DNA from: a bacterium
GTDB lineage: Bacteria > Bacillota_I > Bacilli_A > RF39 > UBA660
Direction: 5' to 3'
NCBI GenBank assembly: GCA_029100545.1
Contig: JAQXPH010000010.1
Coordinates: 1-61,601, forward strand
Length of the DNA stretch: 61,601 nt
Shown: positions 35,915 through 46,914 of the stretch, piece after piece
Numbering within the stretch: the stretch's first letter is position 1
How the letters are laid out: every line of letters starts with the position of its first letter
Notes under the pieces: generated by a model
What the model was told of the DNA's origin: nothing
Seen by the model: only the letters and a program-made list of their open reading frames with translations
The model's database searches: none
Program-made: the position numbers and the translations under genes

Positions 35915-36938
35915 ATAATATATCCGTATTTGCAACTATATATAATAGAAGTGTCATTAAAATTAAATAAACTATTATAGCTATTTGATTATCTCCAAGT
36001 ACATAGAAAATTGATACTGCAGAAAATAAAACATCTATTCCATATATTATTAATATTGTAACTTTTGGAGAAAATTTCATTTTTAAAAGTTGATGATGTA
36101 AATGATTTTTATCAGGTTCTCCAATACTTTTATGATGAATAAGTCTTCGAAGTATTGCAAATAATGTATCAAAAATTGGCACTGCTAAAATAACTATTGG
36201 AATAACTAAAGATGTAAATGTGGCACCTTTAAACCCTAATAAAGAAATTACTGCAATCATAAAACCTAAAAATGTTGAACCACAATCTCCCATAAACACT
36301 TTTGCCGGAGGAAAATTATGTGTTAAAAAGCCAAGAGTTGAGCCAAGCATAATAATACACAAAATTATATCAAGGCCATCCATTTTATTTAAAATAAGAG
36401 CAATTATGGCAATAGTAATAAAATATATTGAACTTATACCAGCACAAAGACCATCTAGCCCATCAATTAAATTAATAGCATTAATTGCTCCCACTATAAA
36501 AAATATTGCAATTATTTGGTTAATCCATGTAGGTAAAAATAATTTTAAACCTAAAATGGATATTTCACTAAAATATAATTTACCATAAAAAACTACAATT
36601 GATGCAACAATAATATGAATAAGTATTTTAGTTTTAGAGCTTATAGGCTTAATATCATCAAATACACCCAATAAGACTAATATAAATGAAGATATTAATA
36701 TTGATATCATTTGAGTAGTAACGCTTCCATACATAATATAACCAAATAAAAAAGCACTATAAATTGCAAGACCACCAAGCCTTGGCATTGGTTTTTTATG
36801 AACTTTTCTTGCATTTGGCATATCTAATGCATTTACATGAACTGCAAGTTTTTTTGTTACAAAAACCAAAACAAAACTTACAAGATAAGTTATTATTAAT
36901 ATTTCTAGTATATTATAGTTATTGACTACTAAATTCAT
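35886..36938 (-). CDS. tagO: undecaprenyl-phosphate GlcNAc-1-phosphate transferase (TagO/WecA)
   Basis: 350 residues, about eleven helices. Family loops are all present: VHKKPMPRLGGLAIY, NLIDGLDGLCAG (Asp pair), HNFPPAKVFMGDCGS and PDKNHLHHQLLKM. It starts glycan assembly by putting GlcNAc-1-P on undecaprenyl phosphate. It is the first gene of the minus-strand glycan locus and pairs with wecB and tagA to make a GlcNAc-ManNAc linkage unit. Confidence 0.95.
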   Translation of the reverse strand: MNLVVNNYNILEILIITYLVSFVLVFVTKKLAVHVNALDMPNARKVHKKPMPRLGGLAIYSAFLFGYIMYGSVTTQMISILISSFILVLLGVFDDIKPISSKTKILIHIIVASIVVFYGKLYFSEISILGLKLFLPTWINQIIAIFFIVGAINAINLIDGLDGLCAGISSIYFITIAIIALILNKMDGLDIILCIIMLGSTLGFLTHNFPPAKVFMGDCGSTFLGFMIAVISLLGFKGATFTSLVIPIVILAVPIFDTLFAILRRLIHHKSIGEPDKNHLHHQLLKMKFSPKVTILIIYGIDVLFSAVSIFYVLGDNQIAIIVYLILMTLLLYIVANTDILYEKKRKSKK

Positions 36939-37011
36939 ATTAACACCTAAAATAATTTTACAAGATTTATTAATAAAAGTCTATATTTTAAGTTTTTTTT
37001 TTAAACATATT

Positions 37012-37437
37012 TTATCTTTTAAAAAGTCTACGAGTATATTCTTCTTTAATAAGAGGAGCATTTACATTTTTTTTACTATGAAGACTAGAATACTCTCTTT
37101 CAAAACCATCAAGACAATCTGAAATTTTTACTAAACATTCATATATTAACTCATTCCTTTGATTTTCAGTAATCATTTGAGTAGTAATATAATTAAATCT
37201 ATCTCTATCGATTCTTTCAACAATATGTAAATAATCATGTGATGTTTTTTGAACTAAAATAGCTCCATTCCAAAACAAATAGCCATTTCCTATACCTACA
37301 GCTTCACAATCTTTTCTAGGGACAATCAAATGATGAAAACTTAATTGCTTAATATTTTTAAAATCATAACCCATAAAATCATAACCAAGTTCTTTTAAAT
37401 TATAAATTTGGATCATAGCTTTAGTTACATCTTTCAT
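37012..37437 (-). CDS. hypothetical protein, HNH-like motif
   Basis: 141 residues. LSFHHLIVPRKDCEAVGIGNGYLF followed by LVQKTSHDYLHIVERID resembles an HNH-type metal fold (HH, then N, then H) but is unproven. The C-terminus is basic and helical (EEYTRRLFKR). It is divergent from typA and likely has its own short promoter. I do not recognise a function. Confidence 0.6.
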   Translation of the reverse strand: MKDVTKAMIQIYNLKELGYDFMGYDFKNIKQLSFHHLIVPRKDCEAVGIGNGYLFWNGAILVQKTSHDYLHIVERIDRDRFNYITTQMITENQRNELIYECLVKISDCLDGFEREYSSLHSKKNVNAPLIKEEYTRRLFKR

Positions 37438-37516
37438 AAATTACCCCACATAACACACAACTTACTATTATTTTATCACAAAACAAATTTATTTAGAATA
37501 AAAAACACATTATATG

Positions 37517-37546
37517 TTGATTATTTTTTTAAAATAGTGCTATAAT
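37517..37546 (+). promoter_or_regulatory. promoter of typA
   Basis: TTGATT (37517-37522), 18-nt spacer, TATAAT (37541-37546), 25 nt before the ATG. Confidence 0.7.
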
Positions 37547-37570
37547 ACCAAAGGAAAAACGGGTGAAATT

Positions 37571-39379
37571 ATGGAAAAAAGAAATATTGCAATAATAGCA
37601 CATGTAGACCATGGTAAAACAACTTTAGTAGATGAAATAATTAAATATACTGGAACATTTAGAGAAAATGAAGATATCTCTAATTTAAGTATGGATACAA
37701 ATGCTATTGAAAAAGAAAGAGGAATTACAATACTTGCAAAAACTACATCAGTAAATTATGATGGTTACAAAATAAATATTCTTGATACACCAGGACATGC
37801 TGATTTTGGTGGTGAAGTTGAAAGAATAATGAAAATGGTTGATGGCGTTCTTTTAGTTGTAGATGCTTATGAAGGTCCTATGCCTCAAACAAGATTTGTT
37901 TTAAAAAAAGCTTTAGAATCAGGATGCAAACCAATTGTTGTAATTAATAAAGTTGATAAACCAACTCAAAGAGTTGAATCTGTTGTTGATGAAGTTTTAG
38001 AATTATTCTTAGAACTAGGTGCTACAGATGAACAAATTGATTTTAAGGTAGTTTATACTTCTGCCGCTAATGGAACTAGTTCACTATCTAATAAACCTGA
38101 AGATCAAGAAAAAGGCTTTAAATGTTTACTTGATTTAATAATATCAGAAATACCTGAACCTATAGGTGATGAAAATAAACCACTTCAATTTCAACCTGCA
38201 CTACTTGATTATAATGATTATGTTGGAAGAATTGGTGTTGGTAAAGTGTTTAATGGAAATATTAAAGTTGGACAAATGGTTAATTGTTTAAGACTTGATG
38301 GAACAGAAAAATCATTTAGAGTACAAAAATTATTTGGTTATGTAGGACTTAAACGAGTAGAAATTGAAAGTGCTACAGTTGGTGATATTGTTGCTGTTGC
38401 AGGCCTTGAAGACATTTGTGTTGGGGAAACTTTAACTGAAGTTAATCATCATGAAGCCTTACCTATTTTACATATTGATGAACCTACCCTTCAAATGACT
38501 TTTGGAGTTAATACTTCTCCTTTTTCTGGAAAAGATGGTAAAATCTTAACATCAAGAAAAATTGGTGAAAGACTATTTAAAGAAACTCAAAAAGATGTAA
38601 GTCTTAAAGTTGAACAAATAGACAGTGAAAACTTTATGGTTTTAGGTCGTGGTGAACTTCATTTATCTATTTTAATTGAAAATATGCGTCGTGAAGGTTT
38701 TGAACTTGAAGTATCTAAACCAAAAGTTATTATTAAAGAAATTGATGGTGTAAAATGTGAACCTTATGAAGACTTACAAATAGAAATTACAGATGAATAT
38801 ATGGGTGGTGTAATCGAAGAATTATCTCAAAGAGGAGCAATTATGGGTAATATGACTCATTTAGGTAATTTAATTCGAATAAACTATGAAATTCCTTCAA
38901 GAGGGCTTATTGGTTTTCCAACAAATTTTATGACTCTTACTAAAGGTTATGGTATAATGAATCATACTTTTAAAGAATTTAAAAAAGTAGAAAACATTAA
39001 TATTGGTGAAAGAAAATTAGGTGTTCTTGTGGCAAGTGAAAATGGTAAAGCTACAGCTTACTCTCTTGGTGCTCTTGAAGACCGTGGTGTAATGTTTATT
39101 GAGCCTAATGAAGAAGTTTATGAAGGTATGATTGTCGGAGAGTGCAATAAAGATAATGATCTTGCTGTTAATGTTGTAAAAGGTAAAGAACTTACTAATA
39201 CAAGAAGTGCATATTCTGATAAAACTGTTGTTTTAAAAAGGCCAAGACCATTTACTTTGGAATCTGCTTTAGACTTTATAAATCAAGATGAACTTGTAGA
39301 AATAACTCCAAATCATATAAGAATGAGAAAGAAAATTCTAAATACTGAACTTAGGAAAAAATTTGATGCTAGAAAATAG
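37571..39379 (+). CDS. typA: ribosome-associated GTPase TypA/BipA
   Basis: 602 residues. G1 [10 protein letters not shown]3 [15 protein letters not shown]4 NKVDKP, then EF-Tu domain 2, an EF-G-like domain III/V and the TypA-specific C-terminus ([20 protein letters not shown]). It is a ribosomal GTPase important for assembly and stress responses. Full length. It ends in a terminator that overlaps the stop codon. Confidence 0.98.
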   Translation: MEKRNIAIIAHVDHGKTTLVDEIIKYTGTFRENEDISNLSMDTNAIEKERGITILAKTTSVNYDGYKINILDTPGHADFGGEVERIMKMVDGVLLVVDAYEGPMPQTRFVLKKALESGCKPIVVINKVDKPTQRVESVVDEVLELFLELGATDEQIDFKVVYTSAANGTSSLSNKPEDQEKGFKCLLDLIISEIPEPIGDENKPLQFQPALLDYNDYVGRIGVGKVFNGNIKVGQMVNCLRLDGTEKSFRVQKLFGYVGLKRVEIESATVGDIVAVAGLEDICVGETLTEVNHHEALPILHIDEPTLQMTFGVNTSPFSGKDGKILTSRKIGERLFKETQKDVSLKVEQIDSENFMVLGRGELHLSILIENMRREGFELEVSKPKVIIKEIDGVKCEPYEDLQIEITDEYMGGVIEELSQRGAIMGNMTHLGNLIRINYEIPSRGLIGFPTNFMTLTKGYGIMNHTFKEFKKVENINIGERKLGVLVASENGKATAYSLGALEDRGVMFIEPNEEVYEGMIVGECNKDNDLAVNVVKGKELTNTRSAYSDKTVVLKRPRPFTLESALDFINQDELVEITPNHIRMRKKILNTELRKKFDARK

Positions 39380-39388
39380 CATCTTTTT
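39365..39388 (+). terminator. terminator of typA
   Basis: GATGCTA (39365-39371) pairs with TAGCATC (39377-39383), followed by TTTTT. Confidence 0.75.
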
Positions 39389-39392
39389 AATG

Positions 39393-39422
39393 CAAAAAAA
39401 AAGAAAGTTTTATAAACTTACT
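39393..39422 (-). terminator. terminator after tRNA-Glu
   Basis: Minus strand AAAGTAAGTTT, ATA loop, AAACTTTCTTT with one T-T mismatch, then a long T run. It lies 11 nt after the tRNA 3' end. Confidence 0.6.
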
Positions 39423-39433
39423 TTAAATTTTAA

Positions 39434-39510
39434 TGGTAACCCGTAGGGGTTTCGAACCCCTGAATGCCACCTTGAGAAAGTGGTGTGTTAAACCCCTTCA
39501 CCAACGGGCT
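39434..39510 (-). tRNA. tRNA-Glu (anticodon CTC)
   Basis: A 77-nt cloverleaf can be folded. The acceptor pairs AGCCCGT with the 3' ACGGGTT (one G-T wobble), the anticodon stem is CCACT/GGTGG around loop TTCTCAA, and the T arm is AGGGG-TTCGAAA-CCCCT. The CCA end is encoded. The loop gives anticodon CTC, reading GAG. It stands alone between typA and the CofE-like gene. Confidence 0.85.
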
Positions 39511-39539
39511 AAGCCATTAATAAAATATCATATTTTTTC

Positions 39540-40733
39540 TTAATTGTCCATAGAATAATTATCAAAATATCCAGAAATATAAACTACAGGTGTTCCTTTA
39601 TCACCAGAACCTGAAGTTAAATCACAAAGTGAACCAATTAAATCAGTATACCTTCTTGGCGTTGTTCCTTGAGATGCAATAGTTCCTTTTAAATTAGCAT
39701 CTTTTTGTTTAATTTCATTTTTTATTGCTTCATTTAACTCATCACCTGAAAGGTCTGCAAATTTATTATCCGAAATATATTTTAATTTTATTTCATTTGG
39801 ACTACCCTCAAGACCTTTTGTATAAAATGGTGAAACAACTGGATCAGCAAGTTCCCAAATACCTCCAACAGGATCTTTAAATGCACCATCACCATAAATC
39901 ATTACTTCAATATCTTTTCCCGTTTTCTCTTTTAATTTTTTTTGAATATTATCCACTAACATTTGAGCATTACGTGGAAATAATTTAACTTTCTCTTCAG
40001 TAGATCTATTTGAACCAAGTAAACCATATTTTTCATTATATCCACTTCCATTAACAGGTTCAGTTAAAATATCATCAAGGCCTAAAATTATTCCATCACT
40101 ATTTTCTTTTAATGTTTTTTTCGTATCAAATCTAGTATGAATATCACAAACCAAAACATCTTTTTCATAATTAAGTATTTTTTTAGGATCATTTGCAAGT
40201 ATTATTTCAATTTCACAGCCCTCTTTTTTAGCTAAATCTTTGTAAAAATCCACCATATTTACACCAGTAAATAAATGTTTAAAGTCACCAAACTTTTCAT
40301 AATAAGTTTTTTCATCAATAATATCAGTATATGGATTTATACCACTTTCTTTTAATTTTTGCTTATCCATTATGTCATTACCTACTTCATCTGATGGATA
40401 TGATATTTGAAGTGTTATTTTATCCATTGCTCTTGCTACTGCTGATAAAAGTACAGCAAATCTATTTCTTGATAAAATTGGAAAAACTAAACCAATATGA
40501 TTTGTTTTAAATTTATTTTTAATATCTAATGCAATTTCATCAACTGTAACATAATTGCCCATACTTATTCCTACTACAGCTTCAGTTATAGCTACAATAT
40601 CTTTATTATGAAATGTAAAGTTTTCACTTTCACTTGCTTTTAAAAGACTATCAACAACAATATTCTCTAAATTGGAATTTTCCTTAATTATAGGAGTTCT
40701 AATCCCTCTTACAACTGTTCCTACATATCTCAT
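39540..40733 (-). CDS. CofE-like (F420-0:glutamyl ligase family) protein
   Basis: 397 residues, starting at ATG 40733 behind AGGGTGATA. VGTVVRGIRTPIIKEN, DIVAITEAVVGIS, FPILSRNRFAVLLSAVARA and GYNEKYGLLGSN, with VMIYGDGAFKDPVGGIWELAD, match the F420_ligase fold. The Firmicute branch of this family is widespread in organisms without F420, so the true reaction, perhaps a glutamate ligation, is unknown. Confidence 0.8.
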   Translation of the reverse strand: MRYVGTVVRGIRTPIIKENSNLENIVVDSLLKASESENFTFHNKDIVAITEAVVGISMGNYVTVDEIALDIKNKFKTNHIGLVFPILSRNRFAVLLSAVARAMDKITLQISYPSDEVGNDIMDKQKLKESGINPYTDIIDEKTYYEKFGDFKHLFTGVNMVDFYKDLAKKEGCEIEIILANDPKKILNYEKDVLVCDIHTRFDTKKTLKENSDGIILGLDDILTEPVNGSGYNEKYGLLGSNRSTEEKVKLFPRNAQMLVDNIQKKLKEKTGKDIEVMIYGDGAFKDPVGGIWELADPVVSPFYTKGLEGSPNEIKLKYISDNKFADLSGDELNEAIKNEIKQKDANLKGTIASQGTTPRRYTDLIGSLCDLTSGSGDKGTPVVYISGYFDNYSMDN

Positions 40734-40767
40734 TTCTATCACCCTATAATAATTATATTATATAAAA

Positions 40768-40798
40768 AAAGTTTATACAAATTATTTGCATAAACTTT
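40768..40798 (-). terminator. terminator of the ABC-FtsX operon
   Basis: AAAGTTTAT...ATAAACTTT hairpin (arms 40768-40776 and 40790-40798), followed on the minus strand by TTTTTTTAT. Confidence 0.7.
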
Positions 40799-40804
40799 AC
40801 ACTT

Positions 40805-43240
40805 TTAATCTAAATCTTTTCTTGCAAGTATTTGAGCTGGTGTTGTATTAATTATTTTAAGTATCGGAAGAAGACCAATAATTAAATTAAAAATATAAAT
40901 AATTATTATACTTAATAATATAATATTTATATTAACTAAATAATTCATCTCAACATATCTTATTGTCTGAAGTGTTTTTAGACAGTATGCCATAAATAAT
41001 ACTCCCGGAACACATGTAATCGTAGTAATTGCAATTATTTCTCCAGAAAACATTTTACATATATCAAATTTTTTAACACCTATAGCTCTTAAGACACCAA
41101 TTTCCCTAATTCTTGATAAATATGATGAACGAATCATTAAATAGATTTCCATAAATGAAATAAATAAAATTACTGCACTAGCTATAAGGCCAGAATTTAC
41201 GCTTTCTTTTTTAGACTCAATATACTCACTTTTTGCAAAATCATAACTTGATTTTATATTTAATTTTTCATTATTAAATGATGTAATTACTTTTTCTTCA
41301 TCACTTGGCATAATAGATAAATTACTAGATTTTTCAATTAAACTATATTTAATCATATTATCATTAACTAAATGATTATTTATAGTTTTTGATTCAAAGT
41401 ATCCTACTACAGTAAGTTTAGTATTATTTATTTTTAAATTAGATTTTTTATTAATAGGATATTCATATTCATTATTAATATTTACTATTACTTCATAATC
41501 ATTTTCAGGAAGTCTTCCTTTTTTTAAGATATAATCACTAACTGAATTATAATTGTAAATCTTATCACTATTAATAACATTATCATCCATTATATAAACT
41601 TCACCATTAGTTTCATTATTTAGACTATCATATAATAGATCAATCATTTCATTTTTACTAATATAAATACTATAATCACCTATATCAGTTATACCAACAA
41701 TTTTATAACTTTTTATGCTAGATTTAACTTCATAACCAATTAAATCATTATATCCTTTTAATCCTGCTTGAAGACCAGTTCTATTATCTCCCTCAAATAA
41801 AGGTTTTAAAACAGAGGTATCCACTACAATTTCATTATTATTTTGAATATTATTACCATAAATTAAATCATCTACATTTAATAAATCATTACTTATTAAA
41901 GAACCAGATATATATGAAGTAGCATTCATAGTTTGATAATAGTTATTAAAACTTATATTTAATGTAACGTAAGTGTTTCCTGGTAGAATATAATTTACAC
42001 CATCAAGATTTTCATATTTTATAAAATTATCAACACTTATTTTAGGTAAAACTACTTCGTAATAATTTTTGTTTTTCTTAATAAAATAACTATCTTTGAC
42101 ATTTAATACGCCAAAAATATTACTTACGCTATACATTATAAATAAACCAGATAAAGCAAAGCCTAATAATAATAATTTTTTTATAAATGAATAATCAAGT
42201 ATTTTTTTAAACCCATCTTTTATTGAACTAAAACAATTTATTATTGAACTATATTTATGCTTTTCTTTTTTAGTTTCAATATTTTTAAAATCAAAGTCAT
42301 ATTCTTCATAAATTGATTTATCCATTTTTTTATAATGATCATTAATAAGTTCTATATTAGAGTTTTCATCAATTACTTCAATTTTCTCATTACCATTACA
42401 TTTAATAAATATATTATTATTTTTTACAACTAAAGTTATATTTGATTTTAAGCCTTTATCAGAAAAAATAGTTAATTTATTTGATAATTCTTCTTTATTC
42501 TTAAAATCTTTTAAATATATTTTATTATCTATTTTATAATCTAAACTATTTTCTTCAGCATTTTCATAGTCATTTTTAACCTCACCATTTTCAATTTCAA
42601 TAATTCTATCTGCATAAAATTTAGCAAGATTTATTTCATGAGTAACTAAAATTACTAAGCGATTTTTAGAAATAGCTTTAATAATATTCATTATTTCAAT
42701 TGTATTTTGGCTATCTAAATTACCTGTTGGTTCATCTGCTAAAATGATATTAGGATCTTTTACTATTGCTCTTGCTATTGCTACTCTTTGTTTTTCACCA
42801 CCAGAAAGCATTGAAGCAGGTCTATTTTTAAGTCTATCTATTTTAACAATTTTTAAAACATAATTTACTCTTTTACTTATTTCTTCTTTATTTTTTATAC
42901 CAATCATTTTAAGAGTAATTGCTACATTTTCAAAAACAGTTAAATTATCAATTAAATGATAGTTTTGAAATATATATCCAACATTTAAATTACGAACTTT
43001 ATCAACATAATGTGAACTTCTTTTAGTAATTCTTTTATCATTAATATAAATTTTACCTTTTTGAACTTTATCTAGTCCTCCAATAACATTTAATAAAGTT
43101 GTTTTACCACTTCCTGAGGAGCCTAATAAAGCGACTAAACCAGTATTAGGTAAATTTAATGATGTATTATTAATAACATGTAATTCATTTTTTTTATGAC
43201 GATTAAAATATTTGTGAGTTTTTTCAAGTTTTATCATCAT
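40805..43240 (-). CDS. ABC ATPase fused to FtsX-like permease
   Basis: 811 residues. ATPase first: [41 protein letters not shown] low-complexity linker is followed by one helix, a large extracellular domain (about 390-680) and the terminal FtsX helices ([16 protein letters not shown]). These mechanotransmission-type ABC systems export peptides, sense antimicrobial peptides or drive cell-wall hydrolases. It overlaps the paired gene by one base. Confidence 0.9.
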   Translation of the reverse strand: MMIKLEKTHKYFNRHKKNELHVINNTSLNLPNTGLVALLGSSGSGKTTLLNVIGGLDKVQKGKIYINDKRITKRSSHYVDKVRNLNVGYIFQNYHLIDNLTVFENVAITLKMIGIKNKEEISKRVNYVLKIVKIDRLKNRPASMLSGGEKQRVAIARAIVKDPNIILADEPTGNLDSQNTIEIMNIIKAISKNRLVILVTHEINLAKFYADRIIEIENGEVKNDYENAEENSLDYKIDNKIYLKDFKNKEELSNKLTIFSDKGLKSNITLVVKNNNIFIKCNGNEKIEVIDENSNIELINDHYKKMDKSIYEEYDFDFKNIETKKEKHKYSSIINCFSSIKDGFKKILDYSFIKKLLLLGFALSGLFIMYSVSNIFGVLNVKDSYFIKKNKNYYEVVLPKISVDNFIKYENLDGVNYILPGNTYVTLNISFNNYYQTMNATSYISGSLISNDLLNVDDLIYGNNIQNNNEIVVDTSVLKPLFEGDNRTGLQAGLKGYNDLIGYEVKSSIKSYKIVGITDIGDYSIYISKNEMIDLLYDSLNNETNGEVYIMDDNVINSDKIYNYNSVSDYILKKGRLPENDYEVIVNINNEYEYPINKKSNLKINNTKLTVVGYFESKTINNHLVNDNMIKYSLIEKSSNLSIMPSDEEKVITSFNNEKLNIKSSYDFAKSEYIESKKESVNSGLIASAVILFISFMEIYLMIRSSYLSRIREIGVLRAIGVKKFDICKMFSGEIIAITTITCVPGVLFMAYCLKTLQTIRYVEMNYLVNINIILLSIIIIYIFNLIIGLLPILKIINTTPAQILARKDLD

Positions 43241-45447
43241 TATACCTCCTGCCTATATGTACTCATCGCAGATGATTTAAATAATTTTCTTGAATATCTA
43301 AATGAAATTAAAGCGCTCATTACAAACATTAATATATAAATTATAATATAATCTTTAATAGTTAAATAATTTGCAAGAGAATTAATCCAATTAATATGCA
43401 AAATTTTATTATGAACTAAAAATATAATTAATAAAATCAACAAGTAAACAAAATGATAAATAAAATATAATTCTATGCTTATTAAATTTTTTATAACTTT
43501 TTTACTAGCTCCTAAAAAACGGATTGTAGCATAGTAAACATTTCTAGACTTTTCAATTAATCTAATAACAAAATATGCTATAAAGAATAATACAATAAAT
43601 ACTATAGTTGATATAATTACTTTAAAAATCTTTATAATTGATAAAACCTCATCATCATAATTTACAGTTACATCTTTAATAGATAATGCATCAATACCTA
43701 AATTATCTAAATTACTTATAACTTCATCTATATTTTTTACATTTGTAACAAAAACTGATGATTGATAGTAATCTTTATTATATAATTTATTATAATCTTC
43801 TCTTGATATATAAATATAACCATTATTTTCTTCATAATTACTAAATCCAGTTATAGTATTAAAATTATATTTAGTATATGTTTTAGTTATTTTTAAATCA
43901 ATATTTTCACTATAATAAATATTTTCAACATTTAAATTAATAATATTATTAATACAATAATTATATTTACAATAATAACTATAATCATACGAAATGTATG
44001 CTTCACCTGTAGGTACATTATCAGATATTTTAATATTTAAATCAGTATTTTGATTATTAATTTTTATTTTTAAATTACTATAATTTTTATTAACATTTAA
44101 TTTTAATTTATTAAATATTTCATCACTAACATAAAAAATGTTCATTCCATAAGAATTTTCATAATAGACATAACCAGTTACTTGAAATTCATAATTATCA
44201 TTTATTTTTTCATAATAATTATCATCATACAAATTAAATTTTGCGTTTAAAACATCATTTAGTTCAGTTGGATAATCATCCTTATATTTTTTAATAACAA
44301 CATCAGTATTCTTTAAAGGCATACTACCTTCATCAACATGATTAAGTTCATTTATATTTTTTATTGTACCATAAAAATAATATTCATCGTTATTTAAACT
44401 ATATTTTGAATCTAAAATAATATCATTTTTTTCAATTTTTTCTACATAAGGTAAATTACTTATTTTTTTATAATCTTCTTCAGTAAAAGGCACTTTATCT
44501 TTCTTTTTTATTATAATTCTAGTGTCAGTTAAATCGCTAAAATAATAATTAAATCCATTTTTATTTTCTTCATATTCACCTTTTCTAAATGAAGAATAAA
44601 TACCTAAAAATGCAAAAATGACTAATGCAAAAACCATTGCAAGTAAAATAAATTTGGGTATAATGTTAAAAGCATTTCTTATTCCTAATCTTATTTTATT
44701 AAAAAATGTTATATTTTTATAATCATATATACAAGGCTTTGAATTTTCATAATCTTTTATTTGAATATCTTCACGAACTAACCCATCATGCATTTCAATT
44801 TTTCTTGTAGCATATTTTTCAAATTGTTCATAATTATGAGTTACTACAATAACAAGTTTATCTTTAGCAACTTCAAAAAGAAGTTTTACTACGCTTTGAG
44901 CAGATCTTGTATCTAAATTACCTGTTGGTTCATCCGCTAAAATAATTGGTGTGTCTTTTGCAAGTGCTCTAGCTATCGCAACTCTTTGTTTTTGACCACC
45001 AGAAAGTTTTGATACTTTAGTGTTTCTATAGCGGTATAAATCAACTTTCTTAATAAGTTCAATTACTTTAGCTTTTATATCTTTTTTATTAAATCCATTT
45101 AAAAGAAGTACTAATTCAATATTTTGATAAACTGTATAACTATTAACTAAATTAAAACTTTGAAAAATATTTGCAACATATGTTTTTCGATAATGTTCAA
45201 TATCTTCATTACTATAATGGCTTGTTTCTTCACCATTAATATACATTTGACCTTCTTCATAAGTGTCTAAACCAGAAAGAACATTTAATAATGTTGATTT
45301 TCCACTTCCACTTTCACCAGTTATAATAACAAACTCCCCTAAATTAAATTCAAGTGAAATTCTAGAAAAACCAGATGCTACAATTCCTTTGTTATAATAA
45401 AATTTACTTACCCCTTTTAATTTTAAAATTGGCTCTTTTTTATTCAT
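43240..45447 (-). CDS. ABC ATPase fused to FtsX-like permease, paired with the preceding entry
   Basis: 735 residues. [36 protein letters not shown] and VVTHN form the ATPase; a helix near 255-275 is followed by a large Asn/Tyr-rich outer domain and three C-terminal helices (NVYYATIRFLGASKKVIKNL). The architecture is that of the 811-residue partner. With a one-base overlap they likely assemble as a heterodimer. No two-component system is adjacent to suggest bacitracin-type resistance. The start follows AGGAGATAAT. Confidence 0.9.
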   Translation of the reverse strand: MNKKEPILKLKGVSKFYYNKGIVASGFSRISLEFNLGEFVIITGESGSGKSTLLNVLSGLDTYEEGQMYINGEETSHYSNEDIEHYRKTYVANIFQSFNLVNSYTVYQNIELVLLLNGFNKKDIKAKVIELIKKVDLYRYRNTKVSKLSGGQKQRVAIARALAKDTPIILADEPTGNLDTRSAQSVVKLLFEVAKDKLVIVVTHNYEQFEKYATRKIEMHDGLVREDIQIKDYENSKPCIYDYKNITFFNKIRLGIRNAFNIIPKFILLAMVFALVIFAFLGIYSSFRKGEYEENKNGFNYYFSDLTDTRIIIKKKDKVPFTEEDYKKISNLPYVEKIEKNDIILDSKYSLNNDEYYFYGTIKNINELNHVDEGSMPLKNTDVVIKKYKDDYPTELNDVLNAKFNLYDDNYYEKINDNYEFQVTGYVYYENSYGMNIFYVSDEIFNKLKLNVNKNYSNLKIKINNQNTDLNIKISDNVPTGEAYISYDYSYYCKYNYCINNIINLNVENIYYSENIDLKITKTYTKYNFNTITGFSNYEENNGYIYISREDYNKLYNKDYYQSSVFVTNVKNIDEVISNLDNLGIDALSIKDVTVNYDDEVLSIIKIFKVIISTIVFIVLFFIAYFVIRLIEKSRNVYYATIRFLGASKKVIKNLISIELYFIYHFVYLLILLIIFLVHNKILHINWINSLANYLTIKDYIIIYILMFVMSALISFRYSRKLFKSSAMSTYRQEV

Positions 45448-45472
45448 ATTATCTCCTAAAAAAATTATACTA

Positions 45473-45520
45473 TAAAAAAACCAAAAAAGAAGATTTACCT
45501 TTTCTTCTTTTTCTTTGGTT
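45473..45520 (-). terminator. terminator of the cohesin gene
   Basis: Imperfect hairpin with AAACCAAAGAA and TTTTGGTTT ends around AGAAGA/TCTTCT, followed by TTTTTTATAG on the minus strand. It overlaps the last codons of the cohesin gene. Confidence 0.6.
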
Positions 45521-46901
45521 TATCTTCTATAATATTATAAGTTTCATTTTCTGTTTTAATCTCTTTTATTTCATTTATATGATCTTTTTCACTAATTTTT
45601 TTATTTTCATTATTAGATACTTCTTGTTTATTTTTTTTACGTTTTTTAGAGTTTTTTGAAATAAATATTATTAAAGATAAAATTGTTGATAATGCAAATG
45701 CTAAAGTTGAATATATTAATAAATTGTTTTTATTTTCCAACTCTTTAATATAACTATCATCATATTTTATTGCACTGTTATCTTTAGTATCAAATAAATA
45801 TAATCCTTTTTCATTAGTTTCAACATTGATAGCTTTAATTATGCGATATCTATTACTATCATCTAATTGTAAACATTCAATAGTATTTTCTCCAATAGAT
45901 ATAGTACTTTTTTCATACCCTTTAATTTCTTCATCCATATTAAGTGGATATAATGTTAGTTGGCCAAAAGAAAGTTCAATATATTTTAAATATGTACCAT
46001 CTTCATAAATAAATAAAGAAATATTGCCATTTTCATCTTTAAGACCAACTAAAGTAAAATCAGTTATTTCACTATAAAATGCCGGAATTTCCATTTCATT
46101 TATTGTAATAGTTTTTTCTATATAACTATTTGGTTTAGTAAGTAAACTACTAATTTTTACAACAGTATATTTTTTATCTTCAATTGTAACATCAATTGGA
46201 TTTTTATCGATTACTTCAACATTTAATTTATAAGTTTTTTCACTACCATTTTCAGCTACTACTACTATATTAAATGAATTTGTACCAGCACTTACATTTA
46301 AAGAGCCATCACCATTTACTTTAGCTTTATTATCTTCAGCTATAGCTGTTACTTTTATTTCTGTTACATCTTCATTTACACTTACTGTATACTCTGTTAC
46401 ATCTTTGTTAAATTCAGGATTTAGTTCACTTCCCTCAACAGTTAATGATTTTAAATTATTATTGTTTGATAAACTTGATTGATATTCTGCATAAGTAATA
46501 ACTTTTACGTTTCTTTTACCATTAGTTACACTAAATACACTTTCATCAAAACCAATTACAGAAGATGCATCAATATAAAATGAAGCTGAACCACTTTTTT
46601 TAGCTTTAAAAGTATAACGATAAGTAACGGACTTAGTATTTGCATTTTGAACAACACCTGCATAATGAAGTTCTACATCACTTGACACTAATGTAAATAT
46701 ATTTTTATCATAATTTAAATTATATTCCCATGAACCCAATGCAGATGATGAAGAAATAGTAACAGAAACATTTACATTATTTCCTACAATAACTTGTGAT
46801 GCACTAGTATTTACACTTATCGTAGCACTTGCTGCATTAACAGAACTAATAAATAGAAATAAACTAAATATGAATGTTAATAATTTTAAAACTTTTTTCA
46901 T
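45495..46901 (-). CDS. membrane-anchored cohesin-domain surface protein
   Basis: 468 residues. A signal peptide (1-23) is followed by a cohesin-like beta-sandwich (about 25-135: ATISVNTSASQVIVGNNVNV, ALGSWEYNLNYDKNIF, ASFYIDASSVIGFDES). Next comes a cadherin-like beta-sandwich (about 145-230: LKSLTVEGSELNPEFNKDVT and YTVSVNEDVTEIKVTA), a further beta-rich region, one transmembrane helix (about 394-415) and a Lys-rich cytoplasmic tail. Cohesins bind dockerins; the gene 13 nt upstream encodes a dockerin-ended glucosaminidase. The anchor is a helix, not a sortase motif. The cohesin call rests on fold-level similarity. Confidence 0.75.
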   Translation of the reverse strand: MKKVLKLLTFIFSLFLFISSVNAASATISVNTSASQVIVGNNVNVSVTISSSSALGSWEYNLNYDKNIFTLVSSDVELHYAGVVQNANTKSVTYRYTFKAKKSGSASFYIDASSVIGFDESVFSVTNGKRNVKVITYAEYQSSLSNNNNLKSLTVEGSELNPEFNKDVTEYTVSVNEDVTEIKVTAIAEDNKAKVNGDGSLNVSAGTNSFNIVVVAENGSEKTYKLNVEVIDKNPIDVTIEDKKYTVVKISSLLTKPNSYIEKTITINEMEIPAFYSEITDFTLVGLKDENGNISLFIYEDGTYLKYIELSFGQLTLYPLNMDEEIKGYEKSTISIGENTIECLQLDDSNRYRIIKAINVETNEKGLYLFDTKDNSAIKYDDSYIKELENKNNLLIYSTLAFALSTILSLIIFISKNSKKRKKNKQEVSNNENKKISEKDHINEIKEIKTENETYNIIEDKPKKKKKR

Positions 46902-46914
46902 AACTTTTTCCTTT

